The translations under genes and the position numbers were made by a program. 64,000 bases of DNA from Microbotryum silenes-acaulis (taxonomy: Eukaryota; Basidiomycota; Microbotryomycetes; Microbotryales; Microbotryaceae): the NCBI GenBank assembly GCA_003665825.1, contig QPFY01000012.1, forward strand, positions 62,001-126,000. Direction: 5' to 3'. A model generated the notes under the pieces. It was not told where the DNA came from. It saw only the letters and a list, made by a program, of their open reading frames with translations, and did no database searches. Below are positions 22,831 to 33,547 of the stretch, piece after piece (within the stretch, counting starts at the first letter, position 1; each line of letters begins with the position of its first letter).

Positions 22831-24517
22831 ATCCACTACCAGCAAAGCCGGCAAAGCTCCTACAGCCTCCGGCAACTCATCTTCGGCTACTACTGCCACG
22901 TCGGTTCCACCACCACCACTGTCCAACTCCCCACCACCGGAAACCTCTACATCACCATCGAAGTCATCCGATGCCGCGGCACTAGCCACCCTGCAAGCCG
23001 ACTACGCCGCGCTGCTACAAAAAATCACTCAGCTCGAGGCTTCGCAATCGGCGCGAGGCCCGCACCACGCCACAACGGACAGGCCGAACGACGGCATGCC
23101 CTCAACCATCACCGTCCCCGCCGCCTACATGCTCAAAGGCCGTGACAACTTCGTCGAATGGGATGGCTTTCTCAACATGTTCCTCCCCGACGACGTCTAC
23201 GCCTACCTCACCGGCGGTCGAACCAAGGTCAACTGGAACGACACCGCGTACGCACGCGGTCAAGAGTACGCCTCACGTGTCCTCATCGCCTCTATTGACC
23301 CCGTCTGCGCCTCAGACATCATCCCCATCCGCCAGATGAAGGGCACCGCCCATGAATGCTGGCTCGAACTTGCTAGCCGCTATCGCCCCAGCGATGCTCA
23401 AGCTGCCGCCACCCTCGTTGGCGAATTCTGGGACCTCCCCCCAATTCCCGCCAACGAATCCGAGTTCGGCCACTGGGCTGGCCGCCTCCGTATCATTGTC
23501 AACTCCATGCGAAACCTTCGCTTGGACTTTGAACAGCTTATCTCCGCCCGTCTCCTGCTCAATATGCCGCAGGCCTACAACAGCTGGAGGTCCACATTCA
23601 ACCAGGGTCAAGCCGAAGCCACCGCACTTCCCAAAATCGAGGACATCATATTCTCTCTGCGCCGGGAAGTGCGTTTGCTCACCGACAACTCTTTCACGGA
23701 CATCCCGACCTACATTACACGACAACAACAAAAGCCCACCGTGAGGTCACAACGACCTCCCGAAGCATCAACTTCCTGCCCCGTATGCGATGAAGGCAAA
23801 CACTGGGCTGATCAATGCCCAGACACCGAACGCCGACTCAAATACTTCGAACTCAAATCGGCACTGCGTGATCTCAAACACAACAAATCATCCACGCCCA
23901 TTGCCACCCCATCGTTTGCGGTCCGCACCGTACACCAGCCAGCATTCACCACATCCGCGCCTGCCACCCACAACTTGGACAGCGACGGCTTCTTCATGTC
24001 GTTTCACACAGCCACTCCACACACAGCACCCCGCCCGACCGATTTCCTCCTCGATTCAGCTTCCCCTTTCCACATTGTCAATGACCGCTCCCTGTTCTCC
24101 GGCAACCTCGCAGCGTCTACACGTCACATTGCCGGCATCGGCGGTCGGATCAATACCGAGGGCACAGGCTTCGTCGACCTCCGCACAGATCGAGGGGCCT
24201 TGATCAGACTCAACAACGTCTACTACGCTCCGCACGCTCCTGCCAACCTTATTTCAGTCTCTCAAATGGCATCCAAAGGCGTCCTCGCTTCTTTCAGGCG
24301 AGGCCAGGCCGAACTCAGCACCTCGGTCTCAGGTATCTTGGCAACTGCTTGCATCACCGTGTCTCAACATTACCGCCTCAGACACCCCCCCGTGCTTCCA
24401 TACCAGCTAGGCAGCGACGTCGGTAGCCAGGAGATGAAAACAATTGGGGGTGTTCGAGAGCTGGTGGGGTTGGGTGGACGTGATCGGGGAATTGACTTGA
24501 GGGTGGGAGACGCGTGA
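22823..24517 (+). pseudogene. copia gag-protease fragment, left arm
   Basis: 564-codon frame. N-terminal Ser/Thr/Pro-rich region, then a gag core (MLKGRDNFVEWDGFLNMFL, NMPQAYNSWRSTFNQGQ), a CCHC zinc knuckle C-x2-C-x4-H-x4-C (CPVCDEGKHWADQC) and a retroviral-type protease motif LLDSASPFHIV, with DSA in place of DSG/DTG. It ends at the pre-integrase boundary (PANLISVSQMASKG). From 24381 the frame runs through loop sequence, so the last 45 or so codons are not native. No integrase, RT or RNase H. Confidence 0.85.
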
Positions 24518-24579
24518 CGACAAGTTTGCCGTCGTGGGTTTGCAAGGTGAGAGAATGCCGGATCTAGCAGGTAGCACAT
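24381..24579. other. 199-bp loop between the palindrome arms
   Basis: Present once. It is open on the minus strand as a continuation of the right-arm gag frame (..RLNVLPARSGIL.. to a stop at 24407), so it belongs to the right copy's downstream sequence. Confidence 0.7.
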
Positions 24580-26137
24580 TGAGGCGGTAATGTTGAGACG
24601 CGGTGATGCAAGCAGTTGCCAAGATACCTGAGGCCGAGGTGCTGAGTTCGGCCTGGCCTCGCCTGAAAGAAGCGAGGACGCCTTTGGATGCCATTTGAGA
24701 GACTGAAATAAGGTTGGCAGGAGCGTGCGGAGCGTAGTAGACGTTGTTGAGTCTGATCAAGGCCCCTCGATCTGTGCGGAGGTCGACGAAGCCTGTGCCC
24801 TCGGTATTGATCCGACCGCCGATGCCGGCAATGTGACGTGTAGACGCTGCGAGGTTGCCGGAGAACAGGGAGCGGTCATTGACAATGTGGAAAGGGGAAG
24901 CTGAATCGAGGAGGAAATCGGTCGGGCGGGGTGCTGTGTGTGGAGTGGCTGTGTGAAACGACATGAAGAAGCCGTCGCTGTCCAAGTTGTGGGTGGCAGG
25001 CGCGGATGTGGTGAATGCTGGCTGGTGTACGGTGCGGACCGCAAACGATGGGGTGGCAATGGGCGTGGATGATTTGTTGTGTTTGAGATCACGCAGTGCC
25101 GATTTGAGTTCGAAGTATTTGAGTCGGCGTTCGGTGTCTGGGCATTGATCAGCCCAGTGTTTGCCTTCATCGCATACGGGGCAGGAAGTTGATGCTTCGG
25201 GAGGTCGTTGTGACCTCACGGTGGGCTTTTGTTGTTGTCGTGTAATGTAGGTCGGGATGTCCGTGAAAGAGTTGTCGGTGAGCAAACGCACTTCCCGGCG
25301 CAGAGAGAATATGATGTCCTCGATTTTGGGAAGTGCGGTGGCTTCGGCTTGACCCTGGTTGAATGTGGACCTCCAGCTGTTGTAGGCCTGCGGCATATTG
25401 AGCAGGAGACGGGCGGAGATAAGCTGTTCAAAGTCCAAGCGAAGGTTTCGCATGGAGTTGACAATGATACGGAGGCGGCCAGCCCAGTGGCCGAACTCGG
25501 ATTCGTTGGCGGGAATTGGGGGGAGGTCCCAGAATTCGCCAACGAGGGTGGCGGCAGCTTGAGCATCGCTGGGGCGATAGCGGCTAGCAAGTTCGAGCCA
25601 GCATTCATGGGCGGTGCCCTTCATCTGGCGGATGGGGATGATGTCTGAGGCGCAGACGGGGTCAATAGAGGCGATGAGGACACGTGAGGCGTACTCTTGA
25701 CCGCGTGCGTACGCGGTGTCGTTCCAGTTGACCTTGGTTCGACCGCCGGTGAGGTAGGCGTAGACGTCGTCGGGGAGGAACATGTTGAGAAAGCCATCCC
25801 ATTCGACGAAGTTGTCACGGCCTTTGAGCATGTAGGCGGCGGGGACGGTGATGGTTGAGGGCATGCCGTCGTTCGGCCTGTCCGTTGTGGCGTGGTGCGG
25901 GCCTCGCGCCGATTGCGAAGCCTCGAGCTGAGTGATTTTTTGTAGCAGCGCGGCGTAGTCGGCTTGCAGGGTGGCTAGTGCCGCGGCATCGGATGACTTC
26001 GATGGTGATGTAGAGGTTTCCGGTGGTGGGGAGTTGGACAGTGGTGGTGGTGGAACCGACGTGGCAGTAGTAGCCGAAGATGAGTTGCCGGAGGCTGTAG
26101 GAGCTTTGCCGGCTTTGCTGGTAGTGGATGGGCTCAT
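24407..26137 (-). pseudogene. copia gag-protease fragment, right (inverted) arm
   Basis: 576-codon frame on the minus strand, identical to the left arm over about 520 codons except two Val/Ala differences (SVSG/SASG and ITVS/ITAS). It carries the same zinc knuckle and protease motif. It continues about 57 codons past the arm end before a stop. Its start codon and primer-binding-like site lie against the right LTR, which has the opposite sense to this gag. Confidence 0.85.
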
Positions 26138-26147
26138 GACCTTTTAG

Positions 26148-26465
26148 TGTCAGAACCCCATCACATCTGATTGCCTCCTAAACATCTTCCTTCTCATACC
26201 ATCTGCCTTTTGGCCTATCTGTCTTAGTTTGCCTGATCCCACGCCTGGTTGAGCCTCGATAGATCGGATGGAGCCGCGCGCCTCACTGGCGCTCGTCTCT
26301 CTTCCTGCTCCATCCATCTATTGTCCTCAATCTTGCGATCGTACTCAACCCCTTGAGTCGGGATCCAGGTCAGTCTCTCTGCAATTACCCATCCATCTAT
26401 TGTCCTCAATCTTGTGATCGTACTCAACCCCTTGAGTCGGGATCCAGACCTCCGCAGGTCTAAAA
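26148..26465 (+). repeat. right LTR, 318 bp, with a 79-bp internal tandem duplication
   Basis: Same start and end as the left LTR. The segment containing CCATCTATTGTCCTCAATCTTG..GGGATCCAG occurs twice in tandem; the duplicate copies differ by at least one base (GCGATCG/GTGATCG). Confidence 0.85.
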
Positions 26466-26470
26466 GCTAT

Positions 26471-27363
26471 GTGCCAAAACAGAAATTCACATTAAAACCC
26501 CGGCCCCGAGACACAAATCATTGGTTCGAAGAGACTGCGATATTATTGGTTGATTCATGTTCTGCCGCCTAAGGGTTATGAAGAGGCTCTGGATCTGCGT
26601 TAGCAGTCCGTCGAGGTGGAAGAGGCGGCTGACGCTGGTGCAGTGGTGCGCACCGCAAACGAGACAACGAGACCGTGACGGGCCCTCGTAGTGGCGATGA
26701 AATTAGATTGAGCGGCAATGGCAATGGCTGGCTACGAGGTAGGTTTAGGTGATCGGGTAGGCACCGTGGGTGATAGTCAGCTTGTATACTTCTCCGCCAA
26801 TAGGAGAATGGCAAAATCAAGCTCCGATCACAAATGAAAGAAACGGAAGCCTTCGGAGTTTCGGACCCAATTGCAAGATCGGCTCCGCTCAGAGCCGTGC
26901 TGGTGGAACGTGCGCTTTGGGCGGGTGTCAGCAACTTGCGCCTCGAACTCGACCATTCGTCAACAGTGAACGTGCGGCTATATATAGCGAGTCGTAACAT
27001 CCGTGGGCAGTGGGTGGTCTGCGATCTGCGCAATAGACTGTACGACCAAGCAGATTGGTGGTCTCCGGCTTTTCTTTCCTTTCAAGCTTGTCGTCTTGCC
27101 TCTCTGAACGTTCTTCGATCGGCGCTCGAATCCCATACGGAGTCCGGATTTCCGCGCGCGCCAGCCTTCGCTTTCAGCGGAGCCTCCTGTCCGACTCAAG
27201 GCAAGCCGCAAGCGACAAGGCTTTCGGACAACTTACGTACAGGCTACGACTTACCACGGTGAGACATAACGTAACGGCTCTATCCCGTTGAACCCTAAGC
27301 CAAAACATTAACAGCCCAGTCATATCGCATCCCGCTCAACCTTTCAGACCGAGTCGTGTCATC
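26471..27363. other. intergenic upstream of the acid phosphatase
   Basis: No supportable gene. ORFs on both strands overlap without recognisable motifs. A TATATATA-like stretch occurs near 26980. Confidence 0.4.
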
Positions 27364-29536
27364 ATGCACGTCCCTCTCCTTCAACACACGTGCGCCGCCT
27401 TGCTCTTGGCCCTCACCCTTACGGTCCCCCTCGCCTTCGCTCAACCGAGTTTGACCGTCACTTCGTCGACCAAGGATCTCGGTAATGGCGTGCATGTCCC
27501 CGGTGCGATCCCGAGCAACTTGTTCGAACCGTTGCAGCACCATTTGGCGTTCGGCAAGGATTACCGCACGTTGTACATCAGTTGGGCCTCGTTGTAAGTG
27601 TTCACCTTTCTCATCACTATGCCTCTCTTTGTATACCCCATATGTTTCACCCTGAATTATTACACACTGATACCCAACTTTTCTTCCCTTGATGAACAGC
27701 TCGTACATCCGCACACCGGAAGTGCACTTCGGCACCGATCCCAACAACCTCAATCTGACGGGCACGTCGCGCGACTCGTCGACGTATCCAACCTCGCGCA
27801 CGTACAATAACCACGTCAAATTGATGGACTTGAAACCGAACACCAAGTATTGGTACACGGTCAGTAATTTTGTTTTGGAAACTCGGCAGAGGAAAGGGCG
27901 ATGCTGAAAAGTTTTCGCGTCAAATAGGTCTCTTACACGAACGCGGCCTACGCGGCCTACCGGCCCAAATACACGTTCAAAACCGCTCTTCAAGCAGGTG
28001 ACATGACTTCCTTCTCCGTCGCCGCCTTTGGCGATCTTGGCCTAATGGGTCCCGATGGTCTTTCGACCCGTGTCGGCCCTTTGGACACGGCGACAAACAC
28101 TGTCCTCGGCGCGAACGAGACGAACACGATCCAGTCGCTGTTGCAGAGCGCAGACTCGTACGATTTCATTGCCCATTTCGGCGATATTGGGTATGCAGAT
28201 TATTACGTGAGTTGCAGTGCTCTACCCAGATTGAGAATCAGTGGTTCGCATCCTCAGCTGAGTCCCCGAGCAATATTATCCCATCCTAGCTCCGAGCCGC
28301 CACGGAAGGATACTTCGACAACACCCCATTCTTGCCTACGACGGAGATGATCGGCGTCGGTTACGAGAGTCTCAAAGAACAGTTTTTTGATCAGATGCAA
28401 CCCGTGACGGCGAGCCGGCCTTGGATGGTCTCCCCCGGTGCGTCGGATTTCATTGGCCTATGACCTCTCGAGACGTGTTGGTCGACTGAATTAGACCGGA
28501 GGGGACTGTTCGTGTGTTGTAGGTAACCATGAAGCCAACTGCGACAATGGTAAGTCTTACAATCAACAGACCCTACTCTCAAATATATTGCACCCCTAAT
28601 TTTTCTCTACTTATTTCTTCCGCGTTTGGAAGGGGGTTTCTCACCCAAGACGGGCGCCGGTGTAAACAACTACACAGACGCCAACTGCCCCGTCGGTCAA
28701 ACCAATTTCACCTTCTACATCAACCAGTTCCGAATGCCGGGACCTGACAGTGGTGGAGTTGGCAACTTTTGTGAGTCCGGGCTGAATCCAGCCTCTTGTC
28801 GGCGCCGATTTGGAACTGAAGCCGCCATCTCGATTTAATCAGGGTATTCGTACAACTACGGCATGGCGCACTTCATTTCGATCGATACCGAAACCGATCT
28901 CGGCCACGGTCTCGCCGGTCCGATCCAGAACAAGATTAATAACCACAACGGTCCCTTCGGCGTGACTATGGATGCTCAGATCGATTGGCTCGTCAGCGAT
29001 TTGAAGCACGTCGATAGATCGAGAACGCCCTGGGTCGTCGTATTTTTGCATCGCCCTTGGTGTAAGCTCTAACCTGTGGATATGTTAGGCACAGAAAAAA
29101 GACTTGAATCTAACCGACTGATCTGTCAACGCTTTCCCCGGGGTTGAAACAAGACACGGCCGTGAGCCCGCCGTCGACGCCTCCAGCGTGGCAAACGGCG
29201 TTCGAAGGTATCTTCCAACAATACGGCGTCGACATCTACATAACAGGACACGTGCACACCTACGAGAGATGGTCCCCTCGCTTCAACGGTACCATCGATC
29301 CCAAGGGTTACGACAACCCTTCGTCCCCTTGGCCCATCACCGTCGGTGCAGCGGGCCACTTTGATGGACTGGACAGCTTCACCAACGCGAACACGAGTAA
29401 AGGGTGGTTTGGGATTGACTCGATTTATGGATGGAGTCGATTGAGCTTCTTGGACCGTCAGCATGTGAGGTTGGACTATTTTGCCAGCGGCAATTCGTCA
29501 ATTGTCGATTCGCAGACGCTGTTCAAGATGCACTAG
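27364..29536 (+). CDS. secreted purple acid phosphatase
   Basis: Binuclear metallophosphoesterase that releases phosphate outside the cell. Eight exons: 27364-27593, 27700-27859, 27928-28206, 28290-28437, 28523-28549 (27 nt), 28633-28770, 28843-29061 and 29154-29536, giving 527 residues. It has an N-terminal signal peptide (CAALLLALTLTVPLAFAQ) and a fibronectin-like N-domain. The metal-ligand motifs come in family order: GDLG (165), GDIGYADYY (215), GNHE (273), HRPW (397) and GHVHTYER (432). The 27-nt exon carries the NHE metal-binding motif and must be spliced in for activity. Activity is predicted from the family; regulation by phosphate cannot be judged here. Confidence 0.93.
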
Positions 29537-31431
29537 ATGAAGAAGAAAGGAACGGGCAGACAGGGGGTGGTTTGAGGGGTTGGAATCGATGATATCGTAA
29601 AGAGATAGGTTTCGGGTAACGAGCCACTACGGATTCAATAATGAAATGGAAACGAAGGTCGTAAGTAAAGACTGGCTTGGGAATTCGGGGACGGCGGCGG
29701 CGGAGAGGGCTTGGCGGACTGCGGACCGCGGAGCCGACGACAGACCCCGGCTTTTAAACGCCTTCAGAGGTTCCTCTCGGGTCGGACGGAAACAGGGTAG
29801 GAGGGACGCTCAGCACAGCTCGTCGTTCATTTGTTTGATCAGAGTGAACCTTTCCTAGTACTCAGTACTCAGGTATAGGTTGGTAAATCGAAGATGGCTG
29901 ACGCGCGACTGGCGGTCGACGAGTCCTCCGCGGGTTTGACGTCGCTGAGGGCCCGAGTGGGATGGGGGCCGATACCCTCTTCTGCACGGTTTTTGGAGCT
30001 GTGGCGGTGTAGATCCCACCCAAGCAGGATTTTTACCTTCTAAGCCAAATCGGGGTTCTCGGTGGGGATGTACGATAACGTTGTCATTGACTCTTCATGC
30101 ATGCGAAGCTCTGAGGGACAAAGGCCCTTGAAAAAGAGGGGGCAGAGATTAGAGGGGGCAAACGGATCGTTGCAACTCTGCGCAGAACAGAAAGCGGTGC
30201 AAGAGAAAGCTTTGATCGGTTTATCCGAATGAAACCGACTCGGCAACCGCAGGCAGTTGAATCTCTGCGAAGCTTGAACCGTTGAAGAGCTCTAATTCTG
30301 TGCGTCGGTCCTCAGTCCGATCAATGATTCGGTGTCGCACAGAGCGCGCGTCATCTGTAGGACTGGTTGATGGAATTTGAAGACGCAGACAAAGGCCGAC
30401 TGTTAAATTGTGATCCCGCGGTGTGAGCGCTAAACTTTATCGCCTCAGCCTGTGAAACTGAACCGCTGGATCTGGGCCGCGCATCGGGTGCCGGGGGGGG
30501 GGGGGGGGGGGGTGATCCCGATTTATCAGATCATTATCAGATCGTTCTACGGTGCGACCCAGTTCCCAAAGTAGGGGTTGCTTCAGTGGGTATCATTGGA
30601 TAGGATAGGAAAGCAATACGCGATAAGGGGTCTTCGAATGGGCTGCAACGAACAGGGGAAAACCCTTCACAAGACAAAGCATCGGGCGAAAATGTGATCG
30701 CAAGACAAATGACAATGAGGCTGCCTGCACGAATGCTGCGGCCCTGATCAGGCGCGCCCCGCTTGTCTCTTTTTTTGTCCATAGTTATTTCGTAGACTTT
30801 TTATAACCCTAGGGCACGGTTGGCCCCCGAGCAGCCTCCCGTACGCAAATTTAACCCCCTGAGCAGACTGCATCGCCCGTTGGCCGGACCTCCGTCGAGG
30901 CACGCCTGGCTGCCTGCTTGGAGTCTCGAGGCTGAGAATCTCAAGCAGCCGTCTCAGACACGACGCTGGGGTGATGCGACGCAGCTGTTGCATGACAGGC
31001 TTCCTGTGAGCAAGCGGAGTTGAAATTTTGGGCGCAAGTCATGGTCTAGCCGTGTTGGAAGTCGTGCAACGTACAGCGGGATCTCCGTGGGGTCGGCTTT
31101 GGGCCAACTGAGATCCAGGCCCACTGCTGAAGTGAAGGCAATTGCCCTTTGCACGATCCACTAGAAGGCATGATGGGCACAATTTGAAAATGAGGAATTG
31201 AAGAGCACTGAAACCGTCCAGGCGTTTGGATGTTTCTTCGGATCGCCCCCGAACTTTAGGCGCGTGTGGAGGTGAGAGACGTGTGGGTTTCTGTCGGTCA
31301 GCACTCTTTGACAACCTCGCCTTTCTCCTCCTTCCGCCCTACGTTGGGATCCTTTGACGCCTCGACCGCCCGTCGCCTGCCTGTGACGCCTTCTTTGCCT
31401 CTGCGCAACCTGCCACCGCGATCGCACTTTC
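29537..31431. other. intergenic between the acid phosphatase and the zinc-finger gene
   Basis: Long region without a supportable gene. Contains a G20 run at 30493-30512. The last few hundred bases are probably the promoter and 5' UTR of the zinc-finger gene. Confidence 0.4.
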
Positions 31432-33547
31432 ATGTCCTTGTTGTCGTCCTTCGACCGCGTGTATCCTCCTTCCTCGTGTCTGCCACTGCCGGAGCTGCAG
31501 CTGCCATCGGAGGCGCCGGATCTCGACCACCACCTGACGTGCCTGCCCTTTTCCCCGCTGAGCGCCGCCGCGGCCGCCTTCTTTGGATCACACGACTACC
31601 ACTCGCTGCAGCACTCGACCCAGGTCGATCCCAATCTGGGCAGCAACGCTTCTTCGCCCCCCTTCTCTGATTCCTGCTCGGGATACTCGTCGTCGTCGGC
31701 ATCGGACGCGTCGTCGTTTCCGGATTCGCCTCCTCGCTTCAGCTTTGACGCCGGCGCTGCTGTTGGTGCCTTCTCGGCGTCCGCTCCGTCCGCCGCGGCC
31801 GTCAACGTCACCGCCAGCACCGCCCGCGCGCGCGCACAAATCCAAGCCGCTCACGCTCAGGCCCACCCCGGCCTCAGCTCGGCCGCCGGCAACGCCGCTT
31901 CCTTGACGACGCCCATCACCACCACCACCGACGGATCGTCCTACTACTCGACCTACGACTCGGACTACTGCCCTTCGACGAGATCGACCTCGCCCGCGTC
32001 GCCGTTCGTTCACGCCTCGCCCAAGCTGGATCAACAAGCCTTCGCCGCCCCGAACGGGTTTGATTTGCCGCAAGCCCGCAACGCACAAAACGCTCAAGCC
32101 GAGTCGGATTCGACCTTTGCATCCAGGAACCAGGTATGTCTCTCTTTCTCTGCCGTTTCGATCCCTTCCCTTGAGTTCATCCTGTCGTGCCCGAGGTGCA
32201 ATCGATCGACGGCACGTGGGACGCACCATCTAGGGTCGAGATAGTGGCGACAAAGGGGCTCTAGTGCCGATCGCCGCGTCCCATGATTGGCTCCTCATTT
32301 GGAGGGTTCGGCATCATGACGACATTCCACGAGACTGACCGCTTGTATCCCTCCCGATTCTTCCTTATTTTTCCGTTCACTAGTCTGCCCCGATGCCCTA
32401 TTACACCGACGCTCAGCAGCAGCAGCAGCTGCAACAAGGCGCGCCAATGTACCAACAGGCTTCGGCTCTACCCTTTGCCTACGCCAACTCGTCGTCTCCC
32501 GTATACCTGCAGCAAACCCCCGCTCTTCAGCAACAGCAGCAGTACTACCACAACCAGGCCATTCAACGTCAGCAGCAACAGCAGCAGCAAGCGCAACGCC
32601 ACATGTACGCCCAGCAGCAACAAGTCCAGATGTCGCACATGCAACACCAGCAGCAGCAGCAACATCACCAGGTCCCGCAGCAGACTCCCATCGCCGTTGC
32701 GCCCGCGTTCGAGACCGCTTCGGGCACCTACTACTTCGTCCCCTCCACGGCGATCAATCCCTCGGTCGCCCACGCCGCCGAGCCTTGGTCCGCGATGCCG
32801 GAGCAGATGCAGCAGCATCGTCAGATGATATCGCAAGCGCCGCAGCAGCAACAGCAACACGAGGTGATGCGACAAGCTCGTCAGCTGCCTGCCCACCAAA
32901 TCTCGCCTGTCATGTCGTCCCCTGTCGCCTCGCTGGGTCGCGCCGACTCTCCGTTGGCCGCTCCCCTCGCCCGCGTCCCTGTCCGCGACTACACGATCTC
33001 GGGTTTGACCAAGGCCGCTTCCACAATCTCGACCTCGAGGAGTCAGTCCAACAGCCCTGTCATGCACTCTGAAGTGGATGAGCTTTTGCCTACCCAATCG
33101 GACGCCCCGCCTTCGCCCAAGGCCAAGACCGCCAAGGCGACGACAACGACTCGGAAGGCAGCGCCCAAGACGCGCACTGCCAAGCGTGGTGGTCGCCGCG
33201 GCGCTTTCTACGGCGAGAGCACGGGCAAGTCGGAGACGAAGCGTTTCGTGTGCCCTTACGAGGACTGCGGCCGTGCTTTTTCGCGCAACTTCAACATGCA
33301 GTCGCACCTCAAGTCGCACCTCAACATCCGCGACTTCAATTGCCCTTGCTGCCCAAAGAAGTTCTCGCGCCGCCACGACCGTGCTCGCCACTGCGCCGCC
33401 GTTCACAACATGCACGACCTTGCCGACAATCTCGATCACCAGTCGGCGAGCACGAGTAGCCATCGTCGCCCATCGCTCGCCAGCTCTGGCGGCGACGAGT
33501 CCGACGAGTTCGAGGACGACAAGGCCGACTCGACCTTCCGTGGTTGA
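31432..33547 (+). CDS. C2H2 zinc-finger transcription factor with polyQ region
   Basis: Probable DNA-binding regulator; target unknown. Exons 31432-32133 and 32384-33547 give 621 residues, joined across a 250-nt intron in phase 0. The first exon is Ser/Ala-rich. The second opens with Gln-rich blocks (residues about 245-400), as in transactivation domains. A basic Lys/Thr/Arg stretch precedes two C2H2 fingers: C-x4-C-x12-H-x3-H (about 524-546) and C-x2-C-x12-H-x4-H (about 554-575). After these comes a Ser/Asp/Glu tail. I do not recognise a specific orthologue. Antisense Leu-rich ORFs over the polyQ part are shadows of CAG repeats. Confidence 0.88.

Larger units (their letters stand above)
22575..26470. 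mobile_element. LTR-bounded palindromic copia gag element with 5-bp target duplication
   Basis: Direct LTRs (22580-22818 and 26148-26465) flank two inverted gag copies separated by a 199-bp loop (24381-24579). GCTAT at 22575-22579 and 26466-26470 is a 5-bp target-site duplication, as left by LTR-element integration. Arms run from about 22813 to 24380 and from 24580 to about 26147, exactly mirrored about 24480 with no indel. I saw only two base differences between them (24327/24633 and 24360/24600). Integrase, reverse transcriptase and RNase H are absent, so it could move only with enzymes from another copy. Confidence 0.9.

Noticed and set aside
24381..24579. Loop of the palindrome read as a native end of the left gag ORF
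   Set aside because: The left ORF continues there only by chance; the loop follows on in frame from the right, minus-strand gag copy.
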